Shown piece after piece: positions 1 through 8,126 of a stretch of 33,114 bases of DNA. Position 1 is the stretch's first letter. Every line of letters begins with the position of its first letter. Source of the stretch: Planctomycetota bacterium (GTDB taxonomy: Bacteria > Planctomycetota > Phycisphaerae > Phycisphaerales > SM1A02); the NCBI GenBank assembly GCA_014381305.1, contig JACNLW010000050.1, forward strand, positions 1 to 33,114, given 5' to 3'. The position numbers were made by a program, and so were the translations under genes. Under the pieces are notes generated by a model. That model ran no database searches. It saw only the letters and a list, made by a program, of their open reading frames with translations, and was not told where the DNA came from.

Positions 1-98
1 GTATTACACTCAGGAGTAACAATGTTGAAGAGAAAATGTAGCGTCACAATGGTGCGAGAGCCAAAATCTACAATTCCAATACAGTACTTCCAAGCTAC

Positions 99-530
99 TT
101 ATCTAAGGCGTTCTCTTGTCATTTCGATTCGTCGGCCATTCTCAGAAATTGTGACTTGGCTCATAAATGCCTTAATCATTGCAAGACCGCGACCTGAGGG
201 TAGCGTTAAATTTTCATCAGCAGTAGGGTCAGGCACTGCACTCTCGTCATACCCTCGCCCACTATCGCAAACAACCATTACAACCTTGTTTTTATCAATT
301 GACCACCTGACATCAATGGTTCTCTCTTGATCACCTTGATGCCCATGCAAAATTGCATTTGCAATCGCTTCCTCGATTGCAATGCGCACTGCAAACAAAT
401 CTTCCTCCGCATATCCCAACGATTCCATGGCATCGAGAATAGAATGCTGAACAAAATCCATCGACTCACGAGTGCCTTTCAACTGGTGACTCTCAGTAAT
501 TGTTCGTGGTTCAGCGTCTTCTGGCATCAT
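99..530 (-). CDS. Anti-sigma factor, RsbW/SpoIIAB-type serine kinase
   Basis: A 143-residue GHKL ATPase (HATPase_c_2) protein of the size of RsbW/SpoIIAB. From the ATG at 530 the N-box EEAIANAILHGH lies near residues 53-64, the G1 box DSGRG near 89-93 and the G2 box SGRGLAM near 112-118. These are the ATP-binding motifs of anti-sigma kinases, which bind a sigma factor and phosphorylate a STAS antagonist on serine. The open frame could begin at a TTG at 539, but the two adjacent ATGs at 530 and 527 are better starts; a G-rich stretch lies about 10 bases upstream. It is the last gene of a minus-strand group after the STAS gene (58-bp gap) and the secretin, so the STAS protein is the obvious partner. 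No sigma factor is present in the window, so the target is unknown. The family call is firm and the regulatory role is inferred. Confidence 0.88.
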   Translation of the reverse strand: MMPEDAEPRTITESHQLKGTRESMDFVQHSILDAMESLGYAEEDLFAVRIAIEEAIANAILHGHQGDQERTIDVRWSIDKNKVVMVVCDSGRGYDESAVPDPTADENLTLPSGRGLAMIKAFMSQVTISENGRRIEMTRERLR

Positions 531-597
531 CGCTCTCAATCCCCCATTTCCCCCCTCACATCATCTTTAGGTCTTTCATCCAAGAAATGAATTGGGT

Positions 598-960
598 TTA
601 ATTACGAACTGCAGTAAGTGCCTCACCGACCGTGTCATGAATCGAAAAGGCTTTGTCTAACTTCGTAATTCTAAACACCTCGCGAATTGGTCCTTTGATA
701 CAAGCCATCGCAAGTTTGCCGTGCTTCTCGTTCACTTTCGTATTTACAGTGATTAACATGCCAAGGGCAGATGAACTCAATGCAGAAACATTTTTAAAGT
801 TCAGTACGATTTTCGGAAGGCCCTTGCGATCAATGACGGTCTGCAACTCATCACCAATTTTACGAATAGCAATCTCGTCAAGAATGTTACTCTCAGCGAA
901 TTCGACATTCGATATGCCTTCTTGTTCGAAGATTTGGAGCATGGATTGATCTGCCATCAT
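598..960 (-). CDS. Anti-anti-sigma factor (STAS domain, SpoIIAA/RsbV-like)
   Basis: A single-domain STAS protein of 120 residues. The segment NVSALSSSALGMLI (residues 57-70) corresponds to the DSSGLG motif of SpoIIAA/RsbV, making Ser63 the likely phosphorylated serine; the usual preceding Asp is replaced by Ser62. In this family the unphosphorylated form captures the anti-sigma kinase and frees the sigma factor. The kinase is encoded directly downstream, the classic partner-switch arrangement. Two ATG codons start the frame (960 and 957), and an AAGG sequence lies about eight bases upstream. Only 27 bp separate it from the secretin stop, so co-transcription with the secretin is likely. The linkage suggests, but does not prove, that the switch responds to envelope or secretion state. 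Confidence 0.88.
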   Translation of the reverse strand: MMADQSMLQIFEQEGISNVEFAESNILDEIAIRKIGDELQTVIDRKGLPKIVLNFKNVSALSSSALGMLITVNTKVNEKHGKLAMACIKGPIREVFRITKLDKAFSIHDTVGEALTAVRN

Positions 961-987
961 ATAAAACCTTTTTAATCTGTTGTAACC

Positions 988-3900
988 TTAACGGTTAAAA
1001 GAATCTTGCATTCCTGCGTCAAGGATGCGGTGACTAAATAGCATCTCTTCGCTCTCTTGTTGAATAATAATTTCAGGACGAAGCAAAATCAAGAGTGATT
1101 TTTCTTCTCGGGAAGTTGTACGGTTTGTAAAGAATCGATTGATGTATGGAATCTTTGATAGCACTGGAACACCAATTTCAGTTTCATATTCCTTCACGCT
1201 TCGTTGACCACCTAAAAGTGCTGATCCCTTGTCTGGCACTGACACTGTTGTCCGAATTCTGTGTGAAAGCGTGATTGGCAGATCAACAAATACTGGTGTA
1301 GTTTGTGATGCTGAAGAGTTGTCACCACCTCCAGCTGCCACAGCACTAAATGCATCTGATTTTTTCAACTCTAACAAGTCACCAATATCGAAGATGACTT
1401 CAAGCGTTACATATCTGCGATCTGCAGAAATAACACCTCGAACCATAAAACTAAAGCCTGTGTTAATTGTTCCCAGTTCTGGTGTAAAACCAATTGCCCC
1501 TGCATTACTAGTGAGATTCAAATTCTCAACATAGGTTTGTTGTGTTTGAACAGAAATCCAAGCCATTTGACCGTTGTGCATCGTTAACCTTGGAGCAGTA
1601 AGAATTGTGTTTCGGCTATCAGCCTGCGTTGCTTCAATCAACAAGTCTACTTGAACGTCATCTAGAAATTGCATGCCAAGACCAAGTGCTGGATTTGAGT
1701 TCACAATTGAACTCGCGAAGGAGGAAAACTGCCCTACTGACTTGAGAAGTTCACTATGATTTTGAACAATGCCAATCGGGCTAAAGCCAGGACTCGTATT
1801 TTGATTTTGGCGAACAATACCACCCATATCACCTTGGGTGAGTACATTGTAAGTGCTAAAACCTTGCGTTCCGGGTGTATCAACAGGATCATTTTCCTGC
1901 AACCATACACGCTGCCATGGAATAGTATTCCCTGGCGAACTTGCAATTGGATTACCATCCGCATCCGCATTCAGTGCTCCGTAAATCACAGGATCTTTTA
2001 ATTGTCCTGATCCAGGGATAAAGAAGTCACTCAAACGTGCATACTCATCCTTGTCTTGCAATTCGTCAAACAATGATTTGTTTGTATTGAAATATAGATC
2101 TAGGTCAAAGCCAATTTGTTCAAACCAGTCAGTTGCAATACTAAGAAATCTGCCTTCAACATTAATTTGAAGCGTTCTCACTTCTCGAAGTTTCCCGAGC
2201 AATTCCATAATTTCTCGATGATTCGCAGGTGTTTGGCTGATAATCAAATTACCATTCAATTCAGTAATGCGATGCGGATTGGCTGTTGGAATGCCCGGAT
2301 CAATCCAACCATCAGAATCAACATTATCTTTAATAATGTTACTAATCTCTTCTACGAGTTCTTCCCGTGTTTTACGTTCTGGGTCAGCATCTGGGGCGCC
2401 AAAGTTAAATCCACCACCACCGCTGCTGCCGCCGCCGCCGCCCCCACCACTGCTACCTCCACCTCCGCCAAATCCTCCACCCCCGCCGCCGCCACCGCCG
2501 CCGCCGCCCCCACCGCCGCCACCGCCGCCGCCCCCACCGCTTGCACCCATGGTTGGAGCATTGTCAAAATCACGGATTTCAAACAGAAGATCTGTAATAT
2601 TGTAAACTTCGAGCGTGACTCTCTCGGCTAAAGCAGATTTCGTTGACACTTCAAGAATGCCATCCTGAATGTCGTAAGTAATGATCTCGGTGTCGCTTAA
2701 CTGTCCTAATACACGTTCAAATACGACAACCATTGGTACATCGCCAATATGAATCGTAACTGGCGTTGATTGATCAATTCCGGAATCGTTCAATGCGGGC
2801 CAATCAACATAAAATGGGACGCCTGAAAGATCACTAAATGTTCTAAACACATCCTCCAAGGGTTCATCTAAAAATTCGAAACCTGCGCCCGTTGTTTGTT
2901 CAAGTGCAATCCGAATTCGGCGGTTCTCAACAGAATCGCGGAATCCATCGACAGAACCAAACCGACGATTTGTAAGATCTTCCCAATCAGAAGGGTACGT
3001 GATCATTCCATTTAAAGAACGCTCGCCCGGACCATATCTATTTTCTCGCGGTGGAATTAGAGCTTCCTTTGACTCTACTGCAAGTTCCGAATACCCAAAC
3101 TCTCTCAATCGATTCGCCTCCGCGTATCGTCTATACAGTTGGGTTGATTGCAATGCATCTTTGAGCACAAGCGCTGCAGGGTTATCATCTTCAATAAAGA
3201 GTATTTCATTTACAACATCCAACGCTTCAGTGTATTTTTGCTCCGCTTGCAATTGTCCAACTCGACGCAAATTCTCGTTAATAATTTTTTGTCTTTTGTC
3301 TGCTTCAATAGCAGCACGATCGGCTTGGTCTCGGGTCTTTTCATTCGCCGCAATCTGATCCCTGTGGTGCTGCCAAGCTTCCATATCTACAGATATCTGG
3401 TTGAGCAACTTTGTTGCTTGCCCGCGACGGTTTTTATATTCTGTTTCTGAAAATAAGGCCCGGTCGTTTCTGTCTAATCTTGCAATCGCGGTTTCCACAC
3501 TTCTTCGTGCACCAATAAAATCTTCTTGTTGCAGTTTGTCGTGCCCTGCTGCCATTGATGCATCAAATTGAGCCCTTGCTGCTTGTCGCTCCATCGCCTG
3601 TCGTTGCTGGAACTTATCAAGACCAGGTCCGTTATCAATCATGGAATATGCTTTTTGTAAACCAGCAATAATCGCAGGATTATTAGGCAAATACTTGTTT
3701 GCGTTGAGATATTCATTTGCTGCTTCTCGCCAGCGACCTGCCTCTGCAGCAGCAATTGCACTGTCTAGTGCAGCCTGTCCCATTGCTTTTTCCATAAGCG
3801 TGGCTTGTTCAGCTGCGAGTGCGGCAACCTCTTCTTTAGTAAGTTCCGGCTCTTCAATCGCAAGTTCTACAACTTCTACTTCTTCAACGATTTCTTCAAC

Positions 3901-4116
3901 TACTGGCTCTTCTTCTACAACGACCTCTTCAATCACTTCGTCTTCATCATCTGGAATAACAATGTCGTCGTCGTCCTCTACAACAGGCTCTTCACTTGGA
4001 GCAGGTGGCGCTTCGCCAGAGTCTTGTGAATAAGATTCAGAAGTAAAAGATAAACAGATGGTCGCAACAAGAATGAAGTTCAAATGTGCGTTGAGTAAAT
4101 TGAGAAAGCGTTTCAT
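988..4116 (-). CDS. Secretin-family outer-membrane channel (GspD/PilQ-like) with acidic, TPR-like and polyglycine regions
   Basis: A 1042-residue exported protein. An N-terminal signal peptide (MKRFLNLLNAHLNFILVA...) precedes an Asp/Glu-rich segment near residues 45-100, an alpha-helical TPR-like region near 110-340, and N-domain-like beta-alpha segments. A nearly pure glycine tract follows near 526-568, then an N-domain resembling the N1/N3 repeat (ELNGNLIISQTPANHREI). The C-terminal secretin core contains the conserved ...PVLSKIPYINRFF...EEKSLLILLRPEII block near the end. Secretins form the outer-membrane ring of type II secretion and type IV pilus systems; no other secretion gene is in the window. 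The frame opens at a TTG (4128), but GGAGAG lies six bases before the ATG at 4116, which decides the start. First gene of the group with the STAS and anti-sigma genes. Whether it serves secretion or pili cannot be told. Confidence 0.85.
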   Translation of the reverse strand: MKRFLNLLNAHLNFILVATICLSFTSESYSQDSGEAPPAPSEEPVVEDDDDIVIPDDEDEVIEEVVVEEEPVVEEIVEEVEVVELAIEEPELTKEEVAALAAEQATLMEKAMGQAALDSAIAAAEAGRWREAANEYLNANKYLPNNPAIIAGLQKAYSMIDNGPGLDKFQQRQAMERQAARAQFDASMAAGHDKLQQEDFIGARRSVETAIARLDRNDRALFSETEYKNRRGQATKLLNQISVDMEAWQHHRDQIAANEKTRDQADRAAIEADKRQKIINENLRRVGQLQAEQKYTEALDVVNEILFIEDDNPAALVLKDALQSTQLYRRYAEANRLREFGYSELAVESKEALIPPRENRYGPGERSLNGMITYPSDWEDLTNRRFGSVDGFRDSVENRRIRIALEQTTGAGFEFLDEPLEDVFRTFSDLSGVPFYVDWPALNDSGIDQSTPVTIHIGDVPMVVVFERVLGQLSDTEIITYDIQDGILEVSTKSALAERVTLEVYNITDLLFEIRDFDNAPTMGASGGGGGGGGGGGGGGGGGGGGGGFGGGGGSSGGGGGGGSSGGGGFNFGAPDADPERKTREELVEEISNIIKDNVDSDGWIDPGIPTANPHRITELNGNLIISQTPANHREIMELLGKLREVRTLQINVEGRFLSIATDWFEQIGFDLDLYFNTNKSLFDELQDKDEYARLSDFFIPGSGQLKDPVIYGALNADADGNPIASSPGNTIPWQRVWLQENDPVDTPGTQGFSTYNVLTQGDMGGIVRQNQNTSPGFSPIGIVQNHSELLKSVGQFSSFASSIVNSNPALGLGMQFLDDVQVDLLIEATQADSRNTILTAPRLTMHNGQMAWISVQTQQTYVENLNLTSNAGAIGFTPELGTINTGFSFMVRGVISADRRYVTLEVIFDIGDLLELKKSDAFSAVAAGGGDNSSASQTTPVFVDLPITLSHRIRTTVSVPDKGSALLGGQRSVKEYETEIGVPVLSKIPYINRFFTNRTTSREEKSLLILLRPEIIIQQESEEMLFSHRILDAGMQDSFNR

Positions 4117-4420
4117 GAAACTCTCCAAAGTTCCTAATATCTATCAGCACTGCGACGGTGCAATGCTGCTTGATCGACGCGTAGAAATGTAGTTACGAAT
4201 AACCAAACGCCGATCCCCCAAAAAAGTCAACCCTGCATTTGTTTTGTCCAATACAAAAGATGCAGAATTCCCATTTACGATGCGCCTAACAAAGGCGCAA
4301 AAATGGCTGTGCGGTAGCGTACAACACCCATAGAATGGTCGCAAGGCGGTTTGAAGGTAACTTGGAGGTTTTCGGACTTAGCGAAAAAAGTCCCCCGTAA
4401 AAGACCCCTTCGTGCCCCAT
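4117..4420. other. Intergenic region upstream of the secretin, with two hairpins
   Basis: About 300 bases between the carA stop and the secretin start, both minus strand. It holds a perfect 6-bp stem with a 7-base loop at 4281-4299 (TGCGCC / GGCGCA) and a longer imperfect hairpin at 4233-4265 (arms CTGCAT...TTTTGT / ACAAAA...ATGCAG). Neither is followed by a clear T-run, so intrinsic termination is doubtful. The short open frame at 4144-4344 has no start signal and looks non-coding. The secretin promoter presumably lies here; a TTGACT at about 4226-4231 (minus strand) has no good -10 partner. Confidence 0.5.
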
Positions 4421-5575
4421 TCACACTGGCTTTTGTGAAGTTCGCATCATCTGGGCAAATTGCCTAAAAAGATGGGCAGAATCGTGGGGTCCTGGGGACG
4501 CTTCGGGGTGAAATTGAACGCCCATAATCGGAAGTTTCTCGTGCCTAAACCCCGCGACGGTATCATCATTTAGATGACGGTGGGTCACCACACAGCCAAC
4601 CGCTTTCAGAGAGGCTTCATCAACGCAAAAACCGTGATTTTGGCTCGTTATCTCTACTTTATTCGTTTCAACAGCCCGAACTGGCTGGTTTGCGCCGCGA
4701 TGCCCAAACTTCAATTTCCACGTCGTTGCCCCAAGTGCGATTGCAAGCATTTGATGCCCAAGACAAATACCAAATGTAGGCAATTCCTTTGCCATCACTT
4801 TCAACGTCTCAATAGTCGTATTCACCGCTTCGGGATCGCCTGGTCCATTTGAGACAAATAACCCGTCTGGATTTTGTGCTCTAATTTCAGCAGGACTCGC
4901 ATCGTTGGGCATCGAAACAACCTCACAACCAGCAGACACTAAGTTCTTGTAAATACTACTCTTAGCACCACAATCGAGAGCCACAACGCGCAATTGGCCA
5001 GATGATTTGCTCGTCTTATGAATATTCCATTCGCCTAGGTTTTCAGTCCAGTTAGAAGGCGTCTCCGCCGACGCTTGGCTCGCTAAGTCTTGCCCTGTCA
5101 TGACGTTAGACGTCTTTGCCTTCGAAAGTAAATCTTCATCTGTGCATGCGGGATCTGTACTCATCACACCTCGCAATGCACCAAATTGCCGGATATGGCG
5201 AACAAGCGCTCTTGTATCCACACCATCCATTGCAAGCACGTTGTTGTTTGCAAGCCAATCTGCTAATTCACCCTCAGAACGATAATTAGAATCTGTCCTT
5301 GATGCCTCTCGCACTACAAATCCCGCAACTTGGGCTTGTTTCGATTCTAGATCAGCCCCGCAGACACCATAATTTCCAATCATCGGTGCGGTCATGATCA
5401 AAATTTGACCTGCGTAACTTGGATCCGTCAGTGCTTCTTGGTATCCACACATCGCGGTATTAAAAACAACTTCACCACAGGAAGATGAAAGTGCTGTTTT
5501 TCCGAAGGATCGTCCCCGAACAATTGTCCCATCCTCAAGTACAAGCCTGCATGGTATTCCATTATTTTTTGCCAT
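4421..5575 (-). CDS. carA: Carbamoyl-phosphate synthase small (glutaminase) subunit
   Basis: Hydrolyses glutamine and passes ammonia to the large subunit CarB to make carbamoyl phosphate for pyrimidine and arginine synthesis. The 384-residue protein has the full family length. The N-terminal CPSase small-chain domain runs to about residue 190 (LVLEDGTIVRGRSFG, GEVVFNTAMCGYQEALTDPSY). The class I glutamine amidotransferase domain has the nucleophile in FGICLGHQML (Cys near 271) and the catalytic pair in GVQFHPEASPGP (His near 356, Glu near 358). A TTG lies one codon before the ATG at 5575; the ATG is preferred. A promoter-like -35/-10 pair ends eight bases before this ATG, so the mRNA may be leaderless. 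carB is not adjacent in this window. Confidence 0.97.
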   Translation of the reverse strand: MAKNNGIPCRLVLEDGTIVRGRSFGKTALSSSCGEVVFNTAMCGYQEALTDPSYAGQILIMTAPMIGNYGVCGADLESKQAQVAGFVVREASRTDSNYRSEGELADWLANNNVLAMDGVDTRALVRHIRQFGALRGVMSTDPACTDEDLLSKAKTSNVMTGQDLASQASAETPSNWTENLGEWNIHKTSKSSGQLRVVALDCGAKSSIYKNLVSAGCEVVSMPNDASPAEIRAQNPDGLFVSNGPGDPEAVNTTIETLKVMAKELPTFGICLGHQMLAIALGATTWKLKFGHRGANQPVRAVETNKVEITSQNHGFCVDEASLKAVGCVVTHRHLNDDTVAGFRHEKLPIMGVQFHPEASPGPHDSAHLFRQFAQMMRTSQKPV

Positions 5576-5583
5576 CAATTGCC

Positions 5584-5612
5584 ATTGTATTGACCACAGG
5601 CTGCAGTTGCAA
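5584..5612 (-). promoter_or_regulatory. Candidate sigma-70-type promoter of carA
   Basis: On the minus strand TTGCAA (5607-5612) and TACAAT (5584-5589) are separated by exactly 17 bases. The carA ATG begins eight bases after the -10 box, so initiation would fall at or next to the start codon. This fits a leaderless message and the absence of a Shine-Dalgarno sequence. Sequence-based prediction only. Confidence 0.45.
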
Positions 5613-5780
5613 CAACAATGACCTGTTATTGACTTGGCATTGGGGCTTGCTCAATGCGCATTTGAAATCAATCACGAAAACAACGCCGCAGGTTGTTTCT
5701 TAGAACTGAAGCATATTGATTCCATGAATCCACCAACACATTACCCGCGGTCTTGTACCGATGAGGTAAACTTTCTCAGT

Positions 5781-8072
5781 ATGGCGGGGCTATTTGACGA
5801 ACCGACACGTTCCTATGTTCAATTTTCTGGAGAGCGCGCAGTCGACAGGGATTCCCCCCGGCTCACCTTCGGGGGGCCCCTAAATCTCTCGCCGATCGCG
5901 GGTGGGCAGCTGTGGAGGGGCCCGCCTGGTGGGGGGGATGCACCCCCTGCAGGCTCGGTGCTCGCAAAAAGAGAGAACCCGCCAGACCTTGGAAAAAACA
6001 AAGAGACCAAACAGGTCTTTTCAAAAAGTGCCGAAACGGTTTCCTTACCATTTGATCTTGTCAATCTTGCTGCTTGGATCAGCGCGTATTACTGCGCTCC
6101 AATTGGCCCAACGCTTTCAACGATGTTACCCGGACCCGTTCGCAAAGGAACAGGGCTCAAAACAAAAACGCTTGTTGACCTCACTACACCAACACCCGTT
6201 GGTATCGAAGTAACAAAAAAACAACAACACGTGCTTCACTGCATCGCTGACCTTCCACAAAACAATCGCCCAGTTGGCATCGCACAACTCATGAAGATTG
6301 CAGATCTCGGAAGCAGAGGACCAATCGATAGATTGTGTGATCACGGTTTTCTCTCAACACAACAAGTGACAAATGTCGAAGCTGCTTGGTTCAAGCATAC
6401 AATTGACAACAAAGAAGCACCCACTCTCACCGAAGATCAGAACAAAGTGTTTGAAGCAATTTTGCCAACACTTACTGCGGGGTACAGTTGCCATTTATTG
6501 CACGGAGTTACAGGTTCTGGAAAAACTGAACTGTATATTCGGCTCATCGAACAAGCAATCAATGGCGGGGGAAAAGCAATAGTGCTTGTTCCAGAAATTT
6601 CTCTCACGCCACAAACCGCCGCCCGTCTGATGGGTAGATTTCCGAAGAAACAAGTTGCGATTCTCCACTCTGCACTTACAAAAGCGCAGCGACATCAACA
6701 ATGGGCAATGGTTGCAAGCGGAGAAGCTGACATCATTCTTGGTGCTCGCAGCGCAATCTTCGCACCAGTTCCAATTGAAGAACTCAAAATCATCATTGTA
6801 GATGAGGAACACGATCATTCCTACAAACAAGATCAAACCCCGCGTTACCACGGGCGTGACGTTGCGATTCGCCGCGCTTTCACAGCGAAATGCCCAATTG
6901 TGCTTGGCTCTGCAACACCTTCGATGGAATCTTGGTGGAACGCAACACGAAGAGAGATATCAACATTACACACACTTCCCAAACGCGCTCCTGGATTAAC
7001 TTCCCCAACAATTGAAATTGTCGACATGCGAATCGCACGCGCAGCGGCAAAAGGCGTCATGCCAGTCTTCAGCAGAGAACTCGAAAGTGAAATGCAACGC
7101 GCACTTGCAAGTGATGGACAAATATTACTTTTACTCAACCGCCGCGGTTTTGCGCCATGGATTGCATGCTCTAGCCGTGGGTGCGACTGGATGATGCGGT
7201 GCGAGCATTGTGAATCTTCGATGGTCTACCACAGAAAAAAACCGCTTGAAGAAGTTGGGTTCGTTCGTTGCCATCACTGTGCGAAAGAACAGCGTGTTCC
7301 AAAATCTTGTCCAGATTGTTCCAAACCTGTCATTCGGCTTGGTGCGGGAACGCAACGCCTTGAAGCAATCATCCGCGAAACAATTCCACTGCCTAACGAT
7401 CAAATCGCAAGACTTGACACAGATACTGCACGCAAAAGTTCTGAACTTCACGCGATACTTGATCGTTTTACACGTGGTGAAATCCGAGTGCTCCTTGGAA
7501 CGCAAATGATTGCAAAAGGTTTGGATGTTGCTGGCGTCACACTCGTTGGTGTCATCGACGCAGATACAGCAATTGACCTTCCAGATTTTAGAGCTTCTGA
7601 ACGAACGTACCAACTTGTTGCACAAGTATGTGGGCGCTGTGGTCGCGGAAGCGGAAATGCAAAAGCGATCGTACAAACATACAACCCCCTAGCCCCAGCA
7701 ATTGTGCTTGCTTCACAAAACAAGTACGAAGAATTTGCAAATCGAGAGCTGAAACTCCGCCAAGAAACAGGGCTTCCGCCAACAACACGGATGGTCCGAT
7801 TTGTTGTGCGAGACGATGCATTTGAGATAACCGCTGGGCGAGCAGATGCACTCGAAGAGCGGCTTTTGTCTATCGCCCCACCTGCAATTCAACTGACCTC
7901 AGCGGCCCCCTGTGTCCTTACAAGAATTGCGGATCGCTACCGTTTTGATCTCACCGCTTCTGCCACGACTGCGCGGGAGTTACAACAATTTCTTGCCGAT
8001 GCTCGCGCAAAGCAATACATCTCAAATAATAGAGATCTTGCAATCGATGTTGACCCAGTTTCGATGCTCTAA
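5781..8072 (+). CDS. priA: Primosomal replication-restart helicase PriA
   Basis: Superfamily 2 DNA helicase that reloads the replisome at stalled forks. From the ATG at 5781 the protein is 763 residues, normal for PriA. Walker A GVTGSGKT lies near residues 242-249 and the DEEH box (IIIVDEEHDHSYKQ) near 341-344. Eight cysteines form the two zinc sites near 463-513 (CSSRGC, CEHC, CHHC, CPDC), and helicase motifs V/VI follow (GTQMIAKGLDVAGVTLVGVIDAD). The segment LVNLAAWISAYYCAPIGPTLSTMLP matches the winged-helix/N-terminal junction. The frame is open back to 5634, but residues before MAGLFDEP look non-conserved. The 3'-end-binding N-terminal domain (residues about 20-65) is GC-rich, full of G and C runs, and diverges from the usual G-x-x-V-x-V-P pattern (see findings). 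Divergent from carA. Confidence 0.95.
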   Translation: MAGLFDEPTRSYVQFSGERAVDRDSPRLTFGGPLNLSPIAGGQLWRGPPGGGDAPPAGSVLAKRENPPDLGKNKETKQVFSKSAETVSLPFDLVNLAAWISAYYCAPIGPTLSTMLPGPVRKGTGLKTKTLVDLTTPTPVGIEVTKKQQHVLHCIADLPQNNRPVGIAQLMKIADLGSRGPIDRLCDHGFLSTQQVTNVEAAWFKHTIDNKEAPTLTEDQNKVFEAILPTLTAGYSCHLLHGVTGSGKTELYIRLIEQAINGGGKAIVLVPEISLTPQTAARLMGRFPKKQVAILHSALTKAQRHQQWAMVASGEADIILGARSAIFAPVPIEELKIIIVDEEHDHSYKQDQTPRYHGRDVAIRRAFTAKCPIVLGSATPSMESWWNATRREISTLHTLPKRAPGLTSPTIEIVDMRIARAAAKGVMPVFSRELESEMQRALASDGQILLLLNRRGFAPWIACSSRGCDWMMRCEHCESSMVYHRKKPLEEVGFVRCHHCAKEQRVPKSCPDCSKPVIRLGAGTQRLEAIIRETIPLPNDQIARLDTDTARKSSELHAILDRFTRGEIRVLLGTQMIAKGLDVAGVTLVGVIDADTAIDLPDFRASERTYQLVAQVCGRCGRGSGNAKAIVQTYNPLAPAIVLASQNKYEEFANRELKLRQETGLPPTTRMVRFVVRDDAFEITAGRADALEERLLSIAPPAIQLTSAAPCVLTRIADRYRFDLTASATTARELQQFLADARAKQYISNNRDLAIDVDPVSML

Positions 8073-8084
8073 CACTGCTTTTTA

Positions 8085-8099
8085 TGTTAGAATGTAACA
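8085..8099 (+). promoter_or_regulatory. Short dyad upstream of sucA
   Basis: In the 54-bp priA-sucA gap a dyad TGTTA-gaatg-TAACA occurs, and TAACACT is repeated at 8070-8076 and 8095-8101. A TTTATA at 8101-8106 could be a -10 box but lacks a convincing -35. The dyad could be an operator; nothing in the sequence identifies a regulator. Confidence 0.2.
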
Positions 8100-8126
8100 C
8101 TTTATAGCAATCAAGATGCGAGCATT

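Noticed and set aside
22-330. 102-codon plus-strand open frame at the window start
   Set aside because: It lies opposite the anti-sigma factor gene, whose motifs are intact, and shows no conserved sequence.
2267-2605. Proline-rich plus-strand open frame opposite the secretin
   Set aside because: It is the antisense of the glycine tract; the secretin frame on the other strand is conserved and intact.
4144-4344. 66-codon minus-strand open frame upstream of the secretin
   Set aside because: No ribosome-binding site, atypical Cys/His-rich composition, and it contains both intergenic hairpins.
4375-4402. carA terminator (GGACTT...AAGTCC)
   Set aside because: The 6-bp stem has no T-run on the minus strand after the second arm.
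5634-5780. N-terminal extension of PriA from the first ATG in frame
   Set aside because: The extra 49 residues show no PriA similarity; the ATG at 5781 gives the usual length.
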